The translations under genes were made by a program, and so were the position numbers. A DNA stretch of 64,000 nt. It comes from Candidatus Aquicultor sp. (lineage in GTDB: Bacteria > Actinomycetota > Aquicultoria > Aquicultorales > Aquicultoraceae). Shown in pieces: positions 53,986 through 62,994 of this stretch. Numbering within the stretch: position 1 is the first letter of the stretch; each line of letters opens with the position of its first letter. The stretch spans positions 124,001-188,000 of the forward strand of contig DASXVE010000025.1 in NCBI GenBank assembly GCA_036504445.1. The letters are read 5' to 3'. The notes under the pieces were generated by a model. The model had not been told where the DNA came from, searched no databases, and worked only from the letters and a program-made list of their open reading frames with translations.

Positions 53986-54816
53986 TTACTTATCTTTTCT
54001 GCAAATTATTGTTTGCAAGTAGGTTCGGCCTAAAGCCTGACCTAGTATGAACGTACCTAATACACCAATTTTAAAGACGATGTTGGTGATTTGTGAGGAT
54101 GCTGCAAAATCTATAGCATTTAGGGGTGCATTATGGTGTAGCACCTTTGTCACTGAAAAACCGTTGCTTATAACCAATCGCCTTAGTGATGATGTATTAA
54201 AGTGGTTAACGTGATGTTTGCTGTATAGGCGCTCAAATGGCACACCAAAACCTAGACGATTAAGCATCCGAGCAGCACTATAGAGGACGCTTCTATCATC
54301 GAGGGTCATAATAATAACTAAACCACCGGGGTTGCATAACTCTCCTAAGCGTTTAACAAAACCCTGAACGTCGGCGATATGTTCAATTACTGCAAAGCTT
54401 GTAATTACATCGAACTTACGGTCAAAGTCGGCAGCAAGCGCATCGCCTTGGATAATCGTAATTCCATCAATCGGCTGGTTCTCGCTTAAATCTATCCCAA
54501 ATAAATGTAAAGACATATCTTTCCGCTTAATACATTTTAGGAAATCCCCTTTACCGCAACCGATATCCAGAACCGATAGATTTGAGCCAGCTTCCCTAAT
54601 GAACCCATAGGCGGTGTTGAACAGGGCTAAGTTTGGATTATTGAACCAATTCTTGTGGTCAGCCTCATAGTATTCTTGGCTATATTCCTCCTGCTTTATA
54701 ATCGAGGTAGGTTCGCTGAAACAATGGTCGCAATCAGGACACCTATATAAGTCAACTTCAGGATGACGATATTCAAAGATACTTATGGTCTTGCAAACCG
54801 GACATGAAGCCCCCAT
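53986..54816 (-). CDS. Zinc-ribbon class I methyltransferase
   Basis: 276 aa. The N-terminus has a Cys pair CPVC (residues about 5-8) and CPDC (about 24-27), a likely zinc ribbon. Then come LSVLDIGCGKGDFLKCIKRK (motif I) and FDVITSFAVIEHIADVQGFV. Zinc-ribbon methyltransferases are common in glycan loci and include sugar C-methyltransferases, but the C-terminal tail domain of those is absent here. The ATG at 54814-54816 has GGAGGG 7 nt upstream. A longer frame would overlap the GT2 gene by 38 nt. Confidence 0.85.
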   Translation of the reverse strand: MGASCPVCKTISIFEYRHPEVDLYRCPDCDHCFSEPTSIIKQEEYSQEYYEADHKNWFNNPNLALFNTAYGFIREAGSNLSVLDIGCGKGDFLKCIKRKDMSLHLFGIDLSENQPIDGITIIQGDALAADFDRKFDVITSFAVIEHIADVQGFVKRLGELCNPGGLVIIMTLDDRSVLYSAARMLNRLGFGVPFERLYSKHHVNHFNTSSLRRLVISNGFSVTKVLHHNAPLNAIDFAASSQITNIVFKIGVLGTFILGQALGRTYLQTIICRKDK

Positions 54817-54874
54817 GCCTCTACCCTCCAAGTTTTTGCCAAACCGACAGAGCCCAATCCTAGCAATATCACCG

Positions 54875-55891
54875 TTAAGCCTTTTCACGTTGCGGCGCTT
54901 GCGGTCGTACATTCCAATCGGTCTCGTTTACGTCAGTTTTGGCTTGTGGATTTATCTCGCTCTCAATTATAGTCATCGGCCGTTTTTTAACCTGTTGGTA
55001 AATACGACCCAAGTATTCACCAATTATACCAAGAAAGAGCGCATTAAGACTTAACGATAAAAGAATTAAAGTGGTGGTTGTAGCAAAACCTGCCGGCCAC
55101 TCTTTTCCTAAAAACAGCTTACCGAAGAAATAGCCGAGTATGCCGAGAAACGTCAAAAGAGATATCGTTAAACCGGTAAAAGTAGAGATTCTTAAAGGTA
55201 TGATTGAATGGTTGAGAATACCATCGGTAGCTAGCTTAAAAAGACCACCCAATGAGAACTTGCTTTTACCGTGCATGCGCTCGGCTCTATCATAGGGAAT
55301 GCCTATCTGCTTGAATCCCATTGCCGCAATTGTTCCCCGCAGATATGGCTGGTAATCATCGATTTTTCTGAGCTCGTTAATGACCCTTCTGTCAACGAGC
55401 CGGAAATCACCGGCATCGCGAGGCAGGATATCCTCGCTGAGGATGTCGATCAACCAGTAGAAAACATTACGTATGCGATTGATTACCCAACCTTCTTTTC
55501 TGGTCTGACGAATGCCATAGACAACCTGATATCCTTCTTCCCAGTAACGAACGAACTCTGTTATTAATTCTGGAGGGTCCTGTAAGTCACAATCTAGTTG
55601 AATAGCTGCATGGCCTTTTGCGTTATAGTACCCGGTATAAATGGACCGCTGAAACCCAAAGTTGCGGGAAAACCGGTATACGTGTACGCGTTTATCCAGT
55701 TTACTTAGTTTCTCTAGTCGTTCAAATGTCCGGTCGGTGCTATGGTTATCGGTAAAGACGAACTCATAGTCATAGCGATCAACCAGTTGCGCCATGACAT
55801 CCAAAACCCGAGTATACAGCGGAATTATGTTATCCTCTTCATTAAATACAGGTACTAGGATTGAAATTAGCTTCTTGTTTACCTTATCCAT
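54875..55891 (-). CDS. GT2 glycosyltransferase (polyprenyl-phosphate sugar synthase type)
   Basis: 338 aa. SILVPVFNEEDNIIPLYTRV is the GT2 nucleotide-binding start. HAAIQLDCDLQDPPELITEF holds the DxD-like motif, and GDFRLVDRRV the acceptor loop. Two C-terminal membrane segments (STFTGLTISLLTFLGILGYF, and one ending LGEYLGRIYQQ) match ArnC/DPM1-type enzymes that charge undecaprenyl phosphate with a sugar. It may feed the GT-C-like protein two genes downstream. The start at 55889-55891 is chosen; a GTG four codons earlier is possible. Confidence 0.9.
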   Translation of the reverse strand: MDKVNKKLISILVPVFNEEDNIIPLYTRVLDVMAQLVDRYDYEFVFTDNHSTDRTFERLEKLSKLDKRVHVYRFSRNFGFQRSIYTGYYNAKGHAAIQLDCDLQDPPELITEFVRYWEEGYQVVYGIRQTRKEGWVINRIRNVFYWLIDILSEDILPRDAGDFRLVDRRVINELRKIDDYQPYLRGTIAAMGFKQIGIPYDRAERMHGKSKFSLGGLFKLATDGILNHSIIPLRISTFTGLTISLLTFLGILGYFFGKLFLGKEWPAGFATTTTLILLSLSLNALFLGIIGEYLGRIYQQVKKRPMTIIESEINPQAKTDVNETDWNVRPQAPQREKA

Positions 55892-56558
55892 GCTTCTCAC
55901 CAACTAATGCATATTGGGCACCGAGCGAACACCAGGAAATTAATGGTTCTAAAGGCCGAAACAGCTTTAGGAAATGTGGGAAAAACACTATATAATCGCT
56001 CTGCCCTATCCCTAGACCGGCTTTTGACATGTGCGCGACGGTTTCTCTCAGCGGCAGTAATTCAACACCCTCATCGAAAGGACACTTATCTACAACCTTC
56101 CTTGTGAGATGGTTGGCAGGATTATGCTCAAACACAATTAGTTTTCCACCTGACGATAAGCGCTCTCGCAACGCTAAAATCGTACCCTCGCGATTCTTGG
56201 GCTCAATATGATGCAAAACATTTGAGACGATGATTGCGTCGTAATCGTTATCGAGTTTTGACTGATCAGAAGTGAACATGCCTCTTGCTGTTAGATCAGG
56301 ATCTATTCTCTCGATGCTAGCGCTTGAAACGTCATACCCATGCAAAGTACAGGTTGGCATGTACTGTTTCAAGTAAGATGAAAGCAGACCAACACCGCAA
56401 CCAAAATCTAGAAGCTTTCCAGGGGAATTCGTTGGCACCAGCTTAGCAATATAGCAGGCTTTATACTCAGTAAAATATTCCGAGCTTTCTCCAGACACAG
56501 AAATATGTTGATCGAGAATATCTTTGTAATTCTCAGAGAACTGATCGAACCGCCCCAC
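55884..56558 (-). CDS. Class I SAM-dependent methyltransferase
   Basis: 224 aa. KLLDFGCGVGLLSSYLKQYM is motif I, LHGYDVSSASIERIDPD motif II, and DAIIVSNVLHHIEPKNREGT the post-IV block. The GTG start at 56558 has GGAGG close upstream. It overlaps the GT2 gene by 8 nt. The last 40 residues include a hydrophobic tail (FLKLFRPLEPLISW). Confidence 0.86.
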   Translation of the reverse strand: MGRFDQFSENYKDILDQHISVSGESSEYFTEYKACYIAKLVPTNSPGKLLDFGCGVGLLSSYLKQYMPTCTLHGYDVSSASIERIDPDLTARGMFTSDQSKLDNDYDAIIVSNVLHHIEPKNREGTILALRERLSSGGKLIVFEHNPANHLTRKVVDKCPFDEGVELLPLRETVAHMSKAGLGIGQSDYIVFFPHFLKLFRPLEPLISWCSLGAQYALVGEKHG

Positions 56559-56606
56559 TTTTGCCTCCGGGTTTCATTGAATAAGTAGCTACTATCGCTT
56601 GTTTCT

Positions 56607-57530
56607 TCAAATCATGCGATTAATGCCATCAGCAAGGATGATTTGTGGCCGCCATCCGGCCACGGATTTGAATCGCCGGTTATCTCCGACAATCCATAGG
56701 GGCTCATCCACGCGATAAGACCTTATCCCAAATTGTAGTAGATTTCGAGGTTTATTCATAGCGTCCGCGACGCTTTCCGCTACCTCTCTGATTCTCACAG
56801 GTTGGCTGGAACAAATGTTGTATATGGTATTAATACTGATACTGCTACTTTCAGCAGCCGCTATAAAAGCATCCACAATATCATCGATGTACAGCAGGTC
56901 TCGCACCTGCTCGCCAGGCGTAAGATCGACAGTCTCATTATTATTTAGTTTGTTGATAAGGTACGGAATTAGTCTGTGAGGCCCCTCTCCCCGGCCGTAA
57001 ACTCCGAATAATCTTAGTGTAATAAATGGAACGGCCAGCTGTTGAGCTAGCGCCGTACCATAAAGAACCGATGCTGCTTTAGCGGCTCCATAAAGCGATG
57101 TCGGCTCTAACAAACGGTCCTCGGAGATATACTCATGCGGCGATGGGTTGCCACCATATTCAGAACAGCTTCCCGTATGTATGAAACGCTTAAGCGGCCA
57201 TTGGGATGTAGCACAAATAAGACGAGCCACAAGATCAATATTGCCTTCTATCATTGCTTCTGGGTCTCGGTCTTGAGGGCTTACACCATATGAGGCAAGG
57301 TTAAATACAACTTCCGCCGATATACCTGCTAAGGATCGTTCTAACTCAGCGGTCTCAAAAGATTGGACTTTGATTGGGCTGATATTGTCTACACCGTTTA
57401 GCCGGGAGCAATCGGCGCTTGAGCGAATTAGCGCATGTACTGTCACGCCATCGATGGCAAGACGACGTGCGAGAGACGATCCTATGAATCCGTTTGCGCC
57501 AGTTATAAGTGCAGAGCTAAATTGTATCAT
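56607..57530 (-). CDS. NAD-dependent epimerase/dehydratase-family sugar reductase
   Basis: 307 aa extended SDR. ALITGANGFIGSSLARRLAI is the coenzyme loop, FIHTGSCSEYGGNPSPHEYI the Ser strand, and SLYGAAKAASVLYG the YxxxK. Directly after rfbG (14-nt overlap), it is placed to reduce or epimerise CDP-4-keto-6-deoxyglucose, as CDP-abequose/paratose-type reductases do. No 3-dehydrase (RfbH) is in the window, so the product may keep its 3-hydroxyl. Confidence 0.85.
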   Translation of the reverse strand: MIQFSSALITGANGFIGSSLARRLAIDGVTVHALIRSSADCSRLNGVDNISPIKVQSFETAELERSLAGISAEVVFNLASYGVSPQDRDPEAMIEGNIDLVARLICATSQWPLKRFIHTGSCSEYGGNPSPHEYISEDRLLEPTSLYGAAKAASVLYGTALAQQLAVPFITLRLFGVYGRGEGPHRLIPYLINKLNNNETVDLTPGEQVRDLLYIDDIVDAFIAAAESSSISINTIYNICSSQPVRIREVAESVADAMNKPRNLLQFGIRSYRVDEPLWIVGDNRRFKSVAGWRPQIILADGINRMI

Positions 57531-58596
57531 TTAAAGTCAGCTTCATATAGTCGTTAATCTGGCCAGTAGTCATGTCCGGCACGGATGCAGGATCTTTCAG
57601 ATAAGCACGATACCATGCAACAGTTAGTTTAAGACAATCATCTATGGTGAGTTCTGGTTTCCAGCCAAGCTTTGCTCTTGCTTTACTGCAATCCAATTTG
57701 AGATAGTTAGCCTCATGTAAGTTATCCAATTTATCAATAATAAACTCGCCGGATCCCCAGTAGGAAATCATGCGCTCAACAATATCCCCCACAGGTGTAG
57801 CATCATCATCGCTGGGGCCAAAGTTCCAGCCCGCTGCAAATAAAGCACCTTTTTTGTAAAGCTGCTCGCCAAGCATGAGATAGCCGTGGAGTGGTTCGAG
57901 CACGTGCTGCCATGGCCGAATGGCCTCGGGATGTCGAATGATTATGGGCTCATCGCTAGCAAGGGCTCGAATGATATCAGGCACAAGGCGATCCTCAGCC
58001 CAATCGCCCCCACCGAGAACATTACCCGCGCGTGCAGTCGCAACACCAACACGGCCTTCAGCGTTGAAGAACGAGCTGCGATAAGCCTTAACAATAAGCT
58101 CGGCACAGCCTTTGCTAGAGCTGTATGGATCATAGCCGCCCATAGGGTCATGCTCGCGGTAGCCCCATATCTGTTCACGGTTTTCATAGCATTTATCGCT
58201 GGTAATCACGACGACAGCCCGCACCGACGGAGTATGTCGCACCGCTTCGAGAATATTGGCGGTGCCCATAATATTCGTCGCATAGGTCTCAATCGGCTCA
58301 CGATACGACCGCCTTACAAGGGGTTGGGCAGCCAAATGAAAAACAATATCAGGAGAGTATCGGCCTATTACTCTGGTAAACTCTGAAAGGTCACGTATAT
58401 CGCCGAGGATCGAGGTCATGCCTTGCGCAACATTCGCAGCTTCAAACAAGTTTGGCCTTCCCTGCTCGGGGGGGAGTGCAAATCCAATTACTTTGGCACC
58501 CAACTGCTTAAGCCATGTTGTGAGCCATCCCCCTTTAAAGCCAGTATGACCTGTTACTAAAACTGTTTTATCTAAGTAGAAAGATGATAATGCCAT
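57517..58596 (-). CDS. rfbG: CDP-glucose 4,6-dehydratase
   Basis: 359 aa, the normal length. TGHTGFKGGWLTTWLKQLGA is the NAD loop. FHLAAQPLVRRSYREPIETY, VVITSDKCYENREQIWGYRE and YDPYSSSKGCAELIVKAY are diagnostic. It forms CDP-4-keto-6-deoxyglucose from CDP-glucose. The start at 58594-58596 is used; an upstream in-frame extension of 44 codons runs into rfbF and is rejected. The gene is 1 nt downstream of rfbF. Confidence 0.94.
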   Translation of the reverse strand: MALSSFYLDKTVLVTGHTGFKGGWLTTWLKQLGAKVIGFALPPEQGRPNLFEAANVAQGMTSILGDIRDLSEFTRVIGRYSPDIVFHLAAQPLVRRSYREPIETYATNIMGTANILEAVRHTPSVRAVVVITSDKCYENREQIWGYREHDPMGGYDPYSSSKGCAELIVKAYRSSFFNAEGRVGVATARAGNVLGGGDWAEDRLVPDIIRALASDEPIIIRHPEAIRPWQHVLEPLHGYLMLGEQLYKKGALFAAGWNFGPSDDDATPVGDIVERMISYWGSGEFIIDKLDNLHEANYLKLDCSKARAKLGWKPELTIDDCLKLTVAWYRAYLKDPASVPDMTTGQINDYMKLTLNDTI

Positions 58597-58597
58597 G

Positions 58598-59368
58598 TTA
58601 TTCCCATATCTTCCAAGGTGCGTTACCGCTTGTCCAAAGAGTTTCAAGTAGTTGTTTTTCACGCAGTGTATCCATAGGTTGCCAGAACCCTTCATGGCGA
58701 AATGCCATAAGCTGGTTGTCGGCTGCAAGGCGCTCTAAGGGATCACGTTCGAGGATTGTCTCATCTCCGCTTAAATAATCAAATATTCCTGGCTCAAATA
58801 CAAAAAATCCGCCATTAATCCAACCTTCACCGGTTTGCGGTTTTTCAGAAAACTCTTGTACCTTGCCATCATCTAAAACAAGACCTCCGAAACGAGCCGG
58901 CGGACGCACTGCAGTTATAGTGGCTAACTTACCGTGAGCTTGGTGAAAAGCAACAAGATCCTTGATATTTACATTGCTTAGGCCATCGCCATACGTAAGC
59001 ATAAAAGTTGTATCGCCAATTAGGCCTTTTAGGCGTTGAAGACGCCCGCCTGTCATAGTATTTAGGCCCGTATCGATAACTCCTACTTTCCAATCGAGGC
59101 AACAGGGGTTGATTATCTCGTAGCGACCATTGCTTAAATCAATGCCGAAATCGCTATTATGGAAAAAGAAGTTATGGAAGTATTCTTTTATGACCTCGCC
59201 TTTATAGCCGCAAGCAATTAAAAAATCATTAAAGCCATAACTTGCATAGACATTCATAATATGCCAAAGTATGGGCTTGCCACCAATCTCGACCATGGGC
59301 TTTGGCCGAATCGATGACTCCTCAGCTAATCGTGTGCCAAACCCACCTGCTAGGATAATAACCTTCAT
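58598..59368 (-). CDS. rfbF: Glucose-1-phosphate cytidylyltransferase
   Basis: 256 aa. ILAGGFGTRLAEESSIRPKP is the nucleotidyltransferase signature; FHNFFFHNSDFGIDLSNG and LMAFRHEGFWQPMDTLREKQ are specific to RfbF. It makes CDP-glucose from CTP and glucose-1-phosphate. The start MKVIIL at 59366-59368 has AAGGA about 9 nt upstream; the 73-codon in-frame extension overlaps the next gene and is rejected. It is the first gene of the CDP-sugar trio. Confidence 0.95.
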   Translation of the reverse strand: MKVIILAGGFGTRLAEESSIRPKPMVEIGGKPILWHIMNVYASYGFNDFLIACGYKGEVIKEYFHNFFFHNSDFGIDLSNGRYEIINPCCLDWKVGVIDTGLNTMTGGRLQRLKGLIGDTTFMLTYGDGLSNVNIKDLVAFHQAHGKLATITAVRPPARFGGLVLDDGKVQEFSEKPQTGEGWINGGFFVFEPGIFDYLSGDETILERDPLERLAADNQLMAFRHEGFWQPMDTLREKQLLETLWTSGNAPWKIWE

Positions 59369-59390
59369 GAATTCGTGTCCTTGTCTTTTC

Positions 59391-61526
59391 TTACCGGAAG
59401 CTTTCTTCCACCGCAAACGCAATCTGCATTGCCTGTACCTGCTGCCACAAAGAAATCGGCCATTCGCCGCCTGCTTTGACGGCTTTGCAGAAGGCTTCAA
59501 GCTCTTCTCTTTGGCCTTTGTCAGACAGCTTGGTTTCAACACCGGTAACATTTGCACCGGTAACCGTGAGCTTCTTGTAATCGTCAAGCGTAATTACTTT
59601 GCCGTCGACAAATACTTCGAGCTGCTCCTTCGGATGGTCTTTGCTGCCAAGCGCCGTATAGGTAAGCGTGGCAACGGAGCCGTCTTCAAACGATATTGTA
59701 GCAACAAAGTTATCGTTCTTGCCATAGTAACCGGTAGCCGGGCTAACGGCTTTCGCATCTACAGCGACTACTTTGCTGCCGACAAGGAAGGTAAACAAAT
59801 CGTAGATATGGCACGCCTCGCCGATATTGCGTCCACCGCCTTCTTCGGTATGCACCCAGTGATTAAGCGGAATATAGCCGGCATTCATGCGGTAATTGAG
59901 AATCATGGGGTTGCTTCGATTCTTGGTCAGCTCATAAATCCGCTGCCCGTACTTTGAGAACCGGCGGTTAAAGCCGGTAAGAAGAATCGGTGACGGGCCG
60001 GAAGCCGCAGAATAAAACGCCTCGATCTCCTTCAATTCGCCTTCGTTAAGTGCCAGCGGCTTCTCAACGAGAACATGTTTACCCGCCTTAAGTGCTTGAA
60101 ACACCATCGGTGTGTGCAAGTTATGCCTGGTTGCAATGAGAATCGCGTCCACCTCGGGGTCGCGCAACACTTCACTATAATCGGTCGTCGCGTACTTCGC
60201 GCCGAACTGCGTTGCGGTTGCAATTGCGTTCTGGCCGGTACGACTCATGACCGCATGCAGCTGCACGAGATCGGAAAGCTCTTTCATGTTTGGAAGATGC
60301 ATACCCTTGGCAAAACCACCGGCGCCAACGAGCGCCAATTTCACCTGGGTTTTGCCGGATGGTTGCGCATGTGGGTTTACAACCGTTCGCGTAAGGCGCT
60401 CATCAACCGGGCGCGGGTACGATAAAAGTACCATAAGCGGCCTATCGGTATCGCTTTTAAGCGCCGCATATGCCTCCCCTGCCTTATCGACCGGATAGAT
60501 GGCAGCGATCATAGGGTCGACACTAACTTTTCCCTCCGCAAGCAAGCGCAGGTATTCGGTCATATTGCGATTCTCGGTCCACCGTACGAACGCGACCGGA
60601 TAATCGAGTCCCTTTTCCTCGTAATTATTGTCGTAGCGGCCGGGGCCGTATGATGATGAGATAAAAAAATCGAGCTCTTTCTGGTAGAAATCCTCGCGAT
60701 TTAGACTAAGGCCTACGTCGCCGACCAACACAACGCGCCCTTTCTTGCGACACATCTTAAACGCGGTGGAGACCACAGCATCGGATGGTGTGGCGGCGGT
60801 TATGATAACGCCATCGGCGCCGTAACCGTCAGTCAGCCTTGCAACGGCTTCGATATCATCCTCTTCCTGCGGGATTATACCGACATCCATGCCCAACCCT
60901 CTCGCCTGCTCGATGCGCGTGCGATCAAGGTCGGTGCCGATCACGCGGCATCCGTTGGCTTTCAGAAGTTGTATGGTAAGCTGCCCCAGAATACCGAGGC
61001 CGAGAACGACAAACGTCTCACCAAGCGTCGGTGTAGCACGTCGCACGCCCTGCATAGCAATTGCACCAAGCGTTACCGTACTTGCCGCAGGGAAACCGAG
61101 CTCATCCGGAACAAGAACCGTTAGATTGCGTGGCACGCGAATAATCTCAGCGTGGTGCGCGCATTGTGCTCCCGCGCACGCAACACGGTCCCCAGGTTGA
61201 ATATCGTCGATACCCTCACCTACCTCTAAGACGATGCCGGTGGCTGAGTAACCGGTCGGGCTACCTGCAGAAAGCTTCCCCTCAACCACGCTTCTCGTGT
61301 GAGCTAAACCCTGCGTAGCTACCATCTGAAAAGCCTTTTTCACATTTTGCGGCTGTTTTAGGGCGCGTTTCCAGAGCGGCATCGCGCTCACTTTGACACC
61401 GCTCATCTCGGTACCGACCGAAATACAGGAATGATCGACCTGTACCAGTACTGTACCTGGTTCAACTTGGGGGGCGGGGATTTCCTCGACGATTGCCTGA
61501 CCCTGCTTGATAAGAACCTGCTTCAA
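59391..61526 (-). CDS. Fused Zn-alcohol-dehydrogenase/Gfo-Idh-MocA oxidoreductase
   Basis: 711 aa, two domains. Residues about 1-350 are a medium-chain dehydrogenase: GTVLVQVDHSCISVGTEMSG, PTGYSATGIVLEVGEGIDDI and VLGLGILGQLTIQLLKANGC for NAD. Residues about 385-711 are a Gfo/Idh/MocA enzyme: LALVGAGGFAKGMHLPNMKE and HVLVEKPLALNEGELKEIEA. Such bi-domain proteins sit in polysaccharide loci beside heparinase-like genes and UDP-sugar dehydrogenases. The reaction is not settled; modification of a nucleotide sugar acid is likely. It adjoins the wecC-type gene with no gap. GC-rich and better conserved than the central genes. Confidence 0.88.
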   Translation of the reverse strand: MKQVLIKQGQAIVEEIPAPQVEPGTVLVQVDHSCISVGTEMSGVKVSAMPLWKRALKQPQNVKKAFQMVATQGLAHTRSVVEGKLSAGSPTGYSATGIVLEVGEGIDDIQPGDRVACAGAQCAHHAEIIRVPRNLTVLVPDELGFPAASTVTLGAIAMQGVRRATPTLGETFVVLGLGILGQLTIQLLKANGCRVIGTDLDRTRIEQARGLGMDVGIIPQEEDDIEAVARLTDGYGADGVIITAATPSDAVVSTAFKMCRKKGRVVLVGDVGLSLNREDFYQKELDFFISSSYGPGRYDNNYEEKGLDYPVAFVRWTENRNMTEYLRLLAEGKVSVDPMIAAIYPVDKAGEAYAALKSDTDRPLMVLLSYPRPVDERLTRTVVNPHAQPSGKTQVKLALVGAGGFAKGMHLPNMKELSDLVQLHAVMSRTGQNAIATATQFGAKYATTDYSEVLRDPEVDAILIATRHNLHTPMVFQALKAGKHVLVEKPLALNEGELKEIEAFYSAASGPSPILLTGFNRRFSKYGQRIYELTKNRSNPMILNYRMNAGYIPLNHWVHTEEGGGRNIGEACHIYDLFTFLVGSKVVAVDAKAVSPATGYYGKNDNFVATISFEDGSVATLTYTALGSKDHPKEQLEVFVDGKVITLDDYKKLTVTGANVTGVETKLSDKGQREELEAFCKAVKAGGEWPISLWQQVQAMQIAFAVEESFR

Positions 61527-62747
61527 TTACCACATCCCCCTTGTGTCGATTACAATTTTATCTTTTATAATGTCGCGGTCTACGTTCTTAAATGCTTTAT
61601 GATCGACTAGAAGCAGCACGATATCTGCGCGCTGCAACGCTTCAGTGAAACCCACAAACTCAACATCAGTAAAGCGCTCAAGCTTGGCAGGTAGTTTTTG
61701 GATATGCGGTTCAACCGCAAGGATCGTGCCGATATTGTCAGCCGCAAGATGTTTGACAATCTCAAGCGCAGGGCTCTCGCGAAGATCGTCGATATTTGCT
61801 TTAAATGCGAGCCCTAAGCACGCGATAACCGGCTCTTTAATCCGCCCGGCTTTCTCCTTAACACGATTGATAACATGATACGGCTTGCTGTCGTTTACAT
61901 CACGCGCGGTCCTGATAAGGCGCGCTTTCTCCGGCGCCGAATCGACGATAAACCAGGGGTCAACCGCAATGCAGTGCCCACCCACACCGGGGCCCGGCTG
62001 CAGAATATTAACTCTGGGGTGTTTGTTGGCAAGCTCGATGACCTCCCACACACTAACGCCGAGGTCGTGACAGATAATCGAGAGTTCGTTGGCAAACGCG
62101 ATATTCACATCGCGGAACGAGTTTTCGGTTAACTTGGTAAGTTCGGCGGTCTTGGCCGCCGTAACAAATATCTGCCCGCTGACAAACGTCTCATAAAAGC
62201 CTTGCGCTTCTTCGGCAGATATGGGATCGACGCCTCCGATTATACGGTCGTTGTTGACCAATTCTTTAAGTATTTGACCAGGCAGAACACGCTCCGGGCA
62301 GTGCGCTACAAAAAGATTTTCTTGAAGCTCCGGGCGCGCGACAAATATTTGAGCAGCTATGCCGTCTGTCGTGCCGACCGGTGAAGTTGACTCTAAGATA
62401 ACAAGGTTCCCTTCAGCTAGAAACGGGATAATGGTGTTTGTGGCCGACTCAACATACGAAAGATCGGGTTTGTGGCCTTCTTTAAAAGGCGTCGGAACAG
62501 CAAGGATAAAGACATCCGCCCTCTCAGGCGTAAGACTTGCTTTTAGATTACCTGAGTGAACAGCCGATTTTACAAGAATATCTAGATCCGGCTCGACGAT
62601 ATGGATTTTTCCGTCATTAATCATCGCCACAGCATTTTCGTTTACATCTACACCTAAGACCTTGTAGCCCTTAGTAGCCAGGATACTCGCCGTCGGCAGA
62701 CCGATATAGCCGAGGCCGACGACACATACGTTTTGCCACTTACCCAT
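61527..62747 (-). CDS. wecC: UDP-N-acetyl-D-mannosamine dehydrogenase-type nucleotide-sugar dehydrogenase
   Basis: 406 aa. VCVVGLGYIGLPTASILATK is the NAD loop, ILAVPTPF and LESTSPVGTTD continue the family pattern, and GPGVGGHCIAVDPWFIV contains the catalytic Cys. The latter reads as WecC rather than UDP-glucose dehydrogenase. It oxidises UDP-ManNAc to UDP-ManNAcA in two steps. The epimerase WecB that makes UDP-ManNAc is not in the window. It is the first gene of the minus-strand locus, with a candidate promoter at 62847-62876. Confidence 0.92.
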   Translation of the reverse strand: MGKWQNVCVVGLGYIGLPTASILATKGYKVLGVDVNENAVAMINDGKIHIVEPDLDILVKSAVHSGNLKASLTPERADVFILAVPTPFKEGHKPDLSYVESATNTIIPFLAEGNLVILESTSPVGTTDGIAAQIFVARPELQENLFVAHCPERVLPGQILKELVNNDRIIGGVDPISAEEAQGFYETFVSGQIFVTAAKTAELTKLTENSFRDVNIAFANELSIICHDLGVSVWEVIELANKHPRVNILQPGPGVGGHCIAVDPWFIVDSAPEKARLIRTARDVNDSKPYHVINRVKEKAGRIKEPVIACLGLAFKANIDDLRESPALEIVKHLAADNIGTILAVEPHIQKLPAKLERFTDVEFVGFTEALQRADIVLLLVDHKAFKNVDRDIIKDKIVIDTRGMW

Positions 62748-62846
62748 TGCTTAACGTTCCCCTTTCGGAATGTGCGCACTTGCAACGGACGCAGGCTTAG
62801 GCTGTTCCGCTAAGATACCAAGCGTCCTCTATGCTCACCTGCAACT

Positions 62847-62876
62847 ATTGTACTTGAATTCTGATACGGTAAGCAA
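62847..62876 (-). promoter_or_regulatory. Candidate promoter for the minus-strand locus
   Basis: On the minus strand, TTGCTT (62871-62876) and TACAAT (62847-62852, 5 of 6) have an 18-bp spacer. This gives a leader of about 93 nt before the wecC ATG. It shares the 247-bp divergent region with the plus-strand gene's -10 box. Confidence 0.4.
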
Positions 62877-62982
62877 ATTGCGATACTATATTCTACGTAA
62901 CATGAATGTGACATACACCGCTATGAAGCAGACCTTCCACTATAACCAAACGCTATTGCTTTATGATGAAATGAGTGCGTAG

Positions 62983-62988
62983 TATAAT
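62983..62988 (+). promoter_or_regulatory. -10 box placed for leaderless transcription
   Basis: A perfect TATAAT ends 6 bases before the ATG at 62995, so the expected first transcribed base is the A of the start codon. The -35 region (62960-62965, TTTATG) is a weak match. No Shine-Dalgarno precedes the gene. This pattern is typical of leaderless mRNAs. Confidence 0.55.
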
Positions 62989-62994
62989 CCAACC

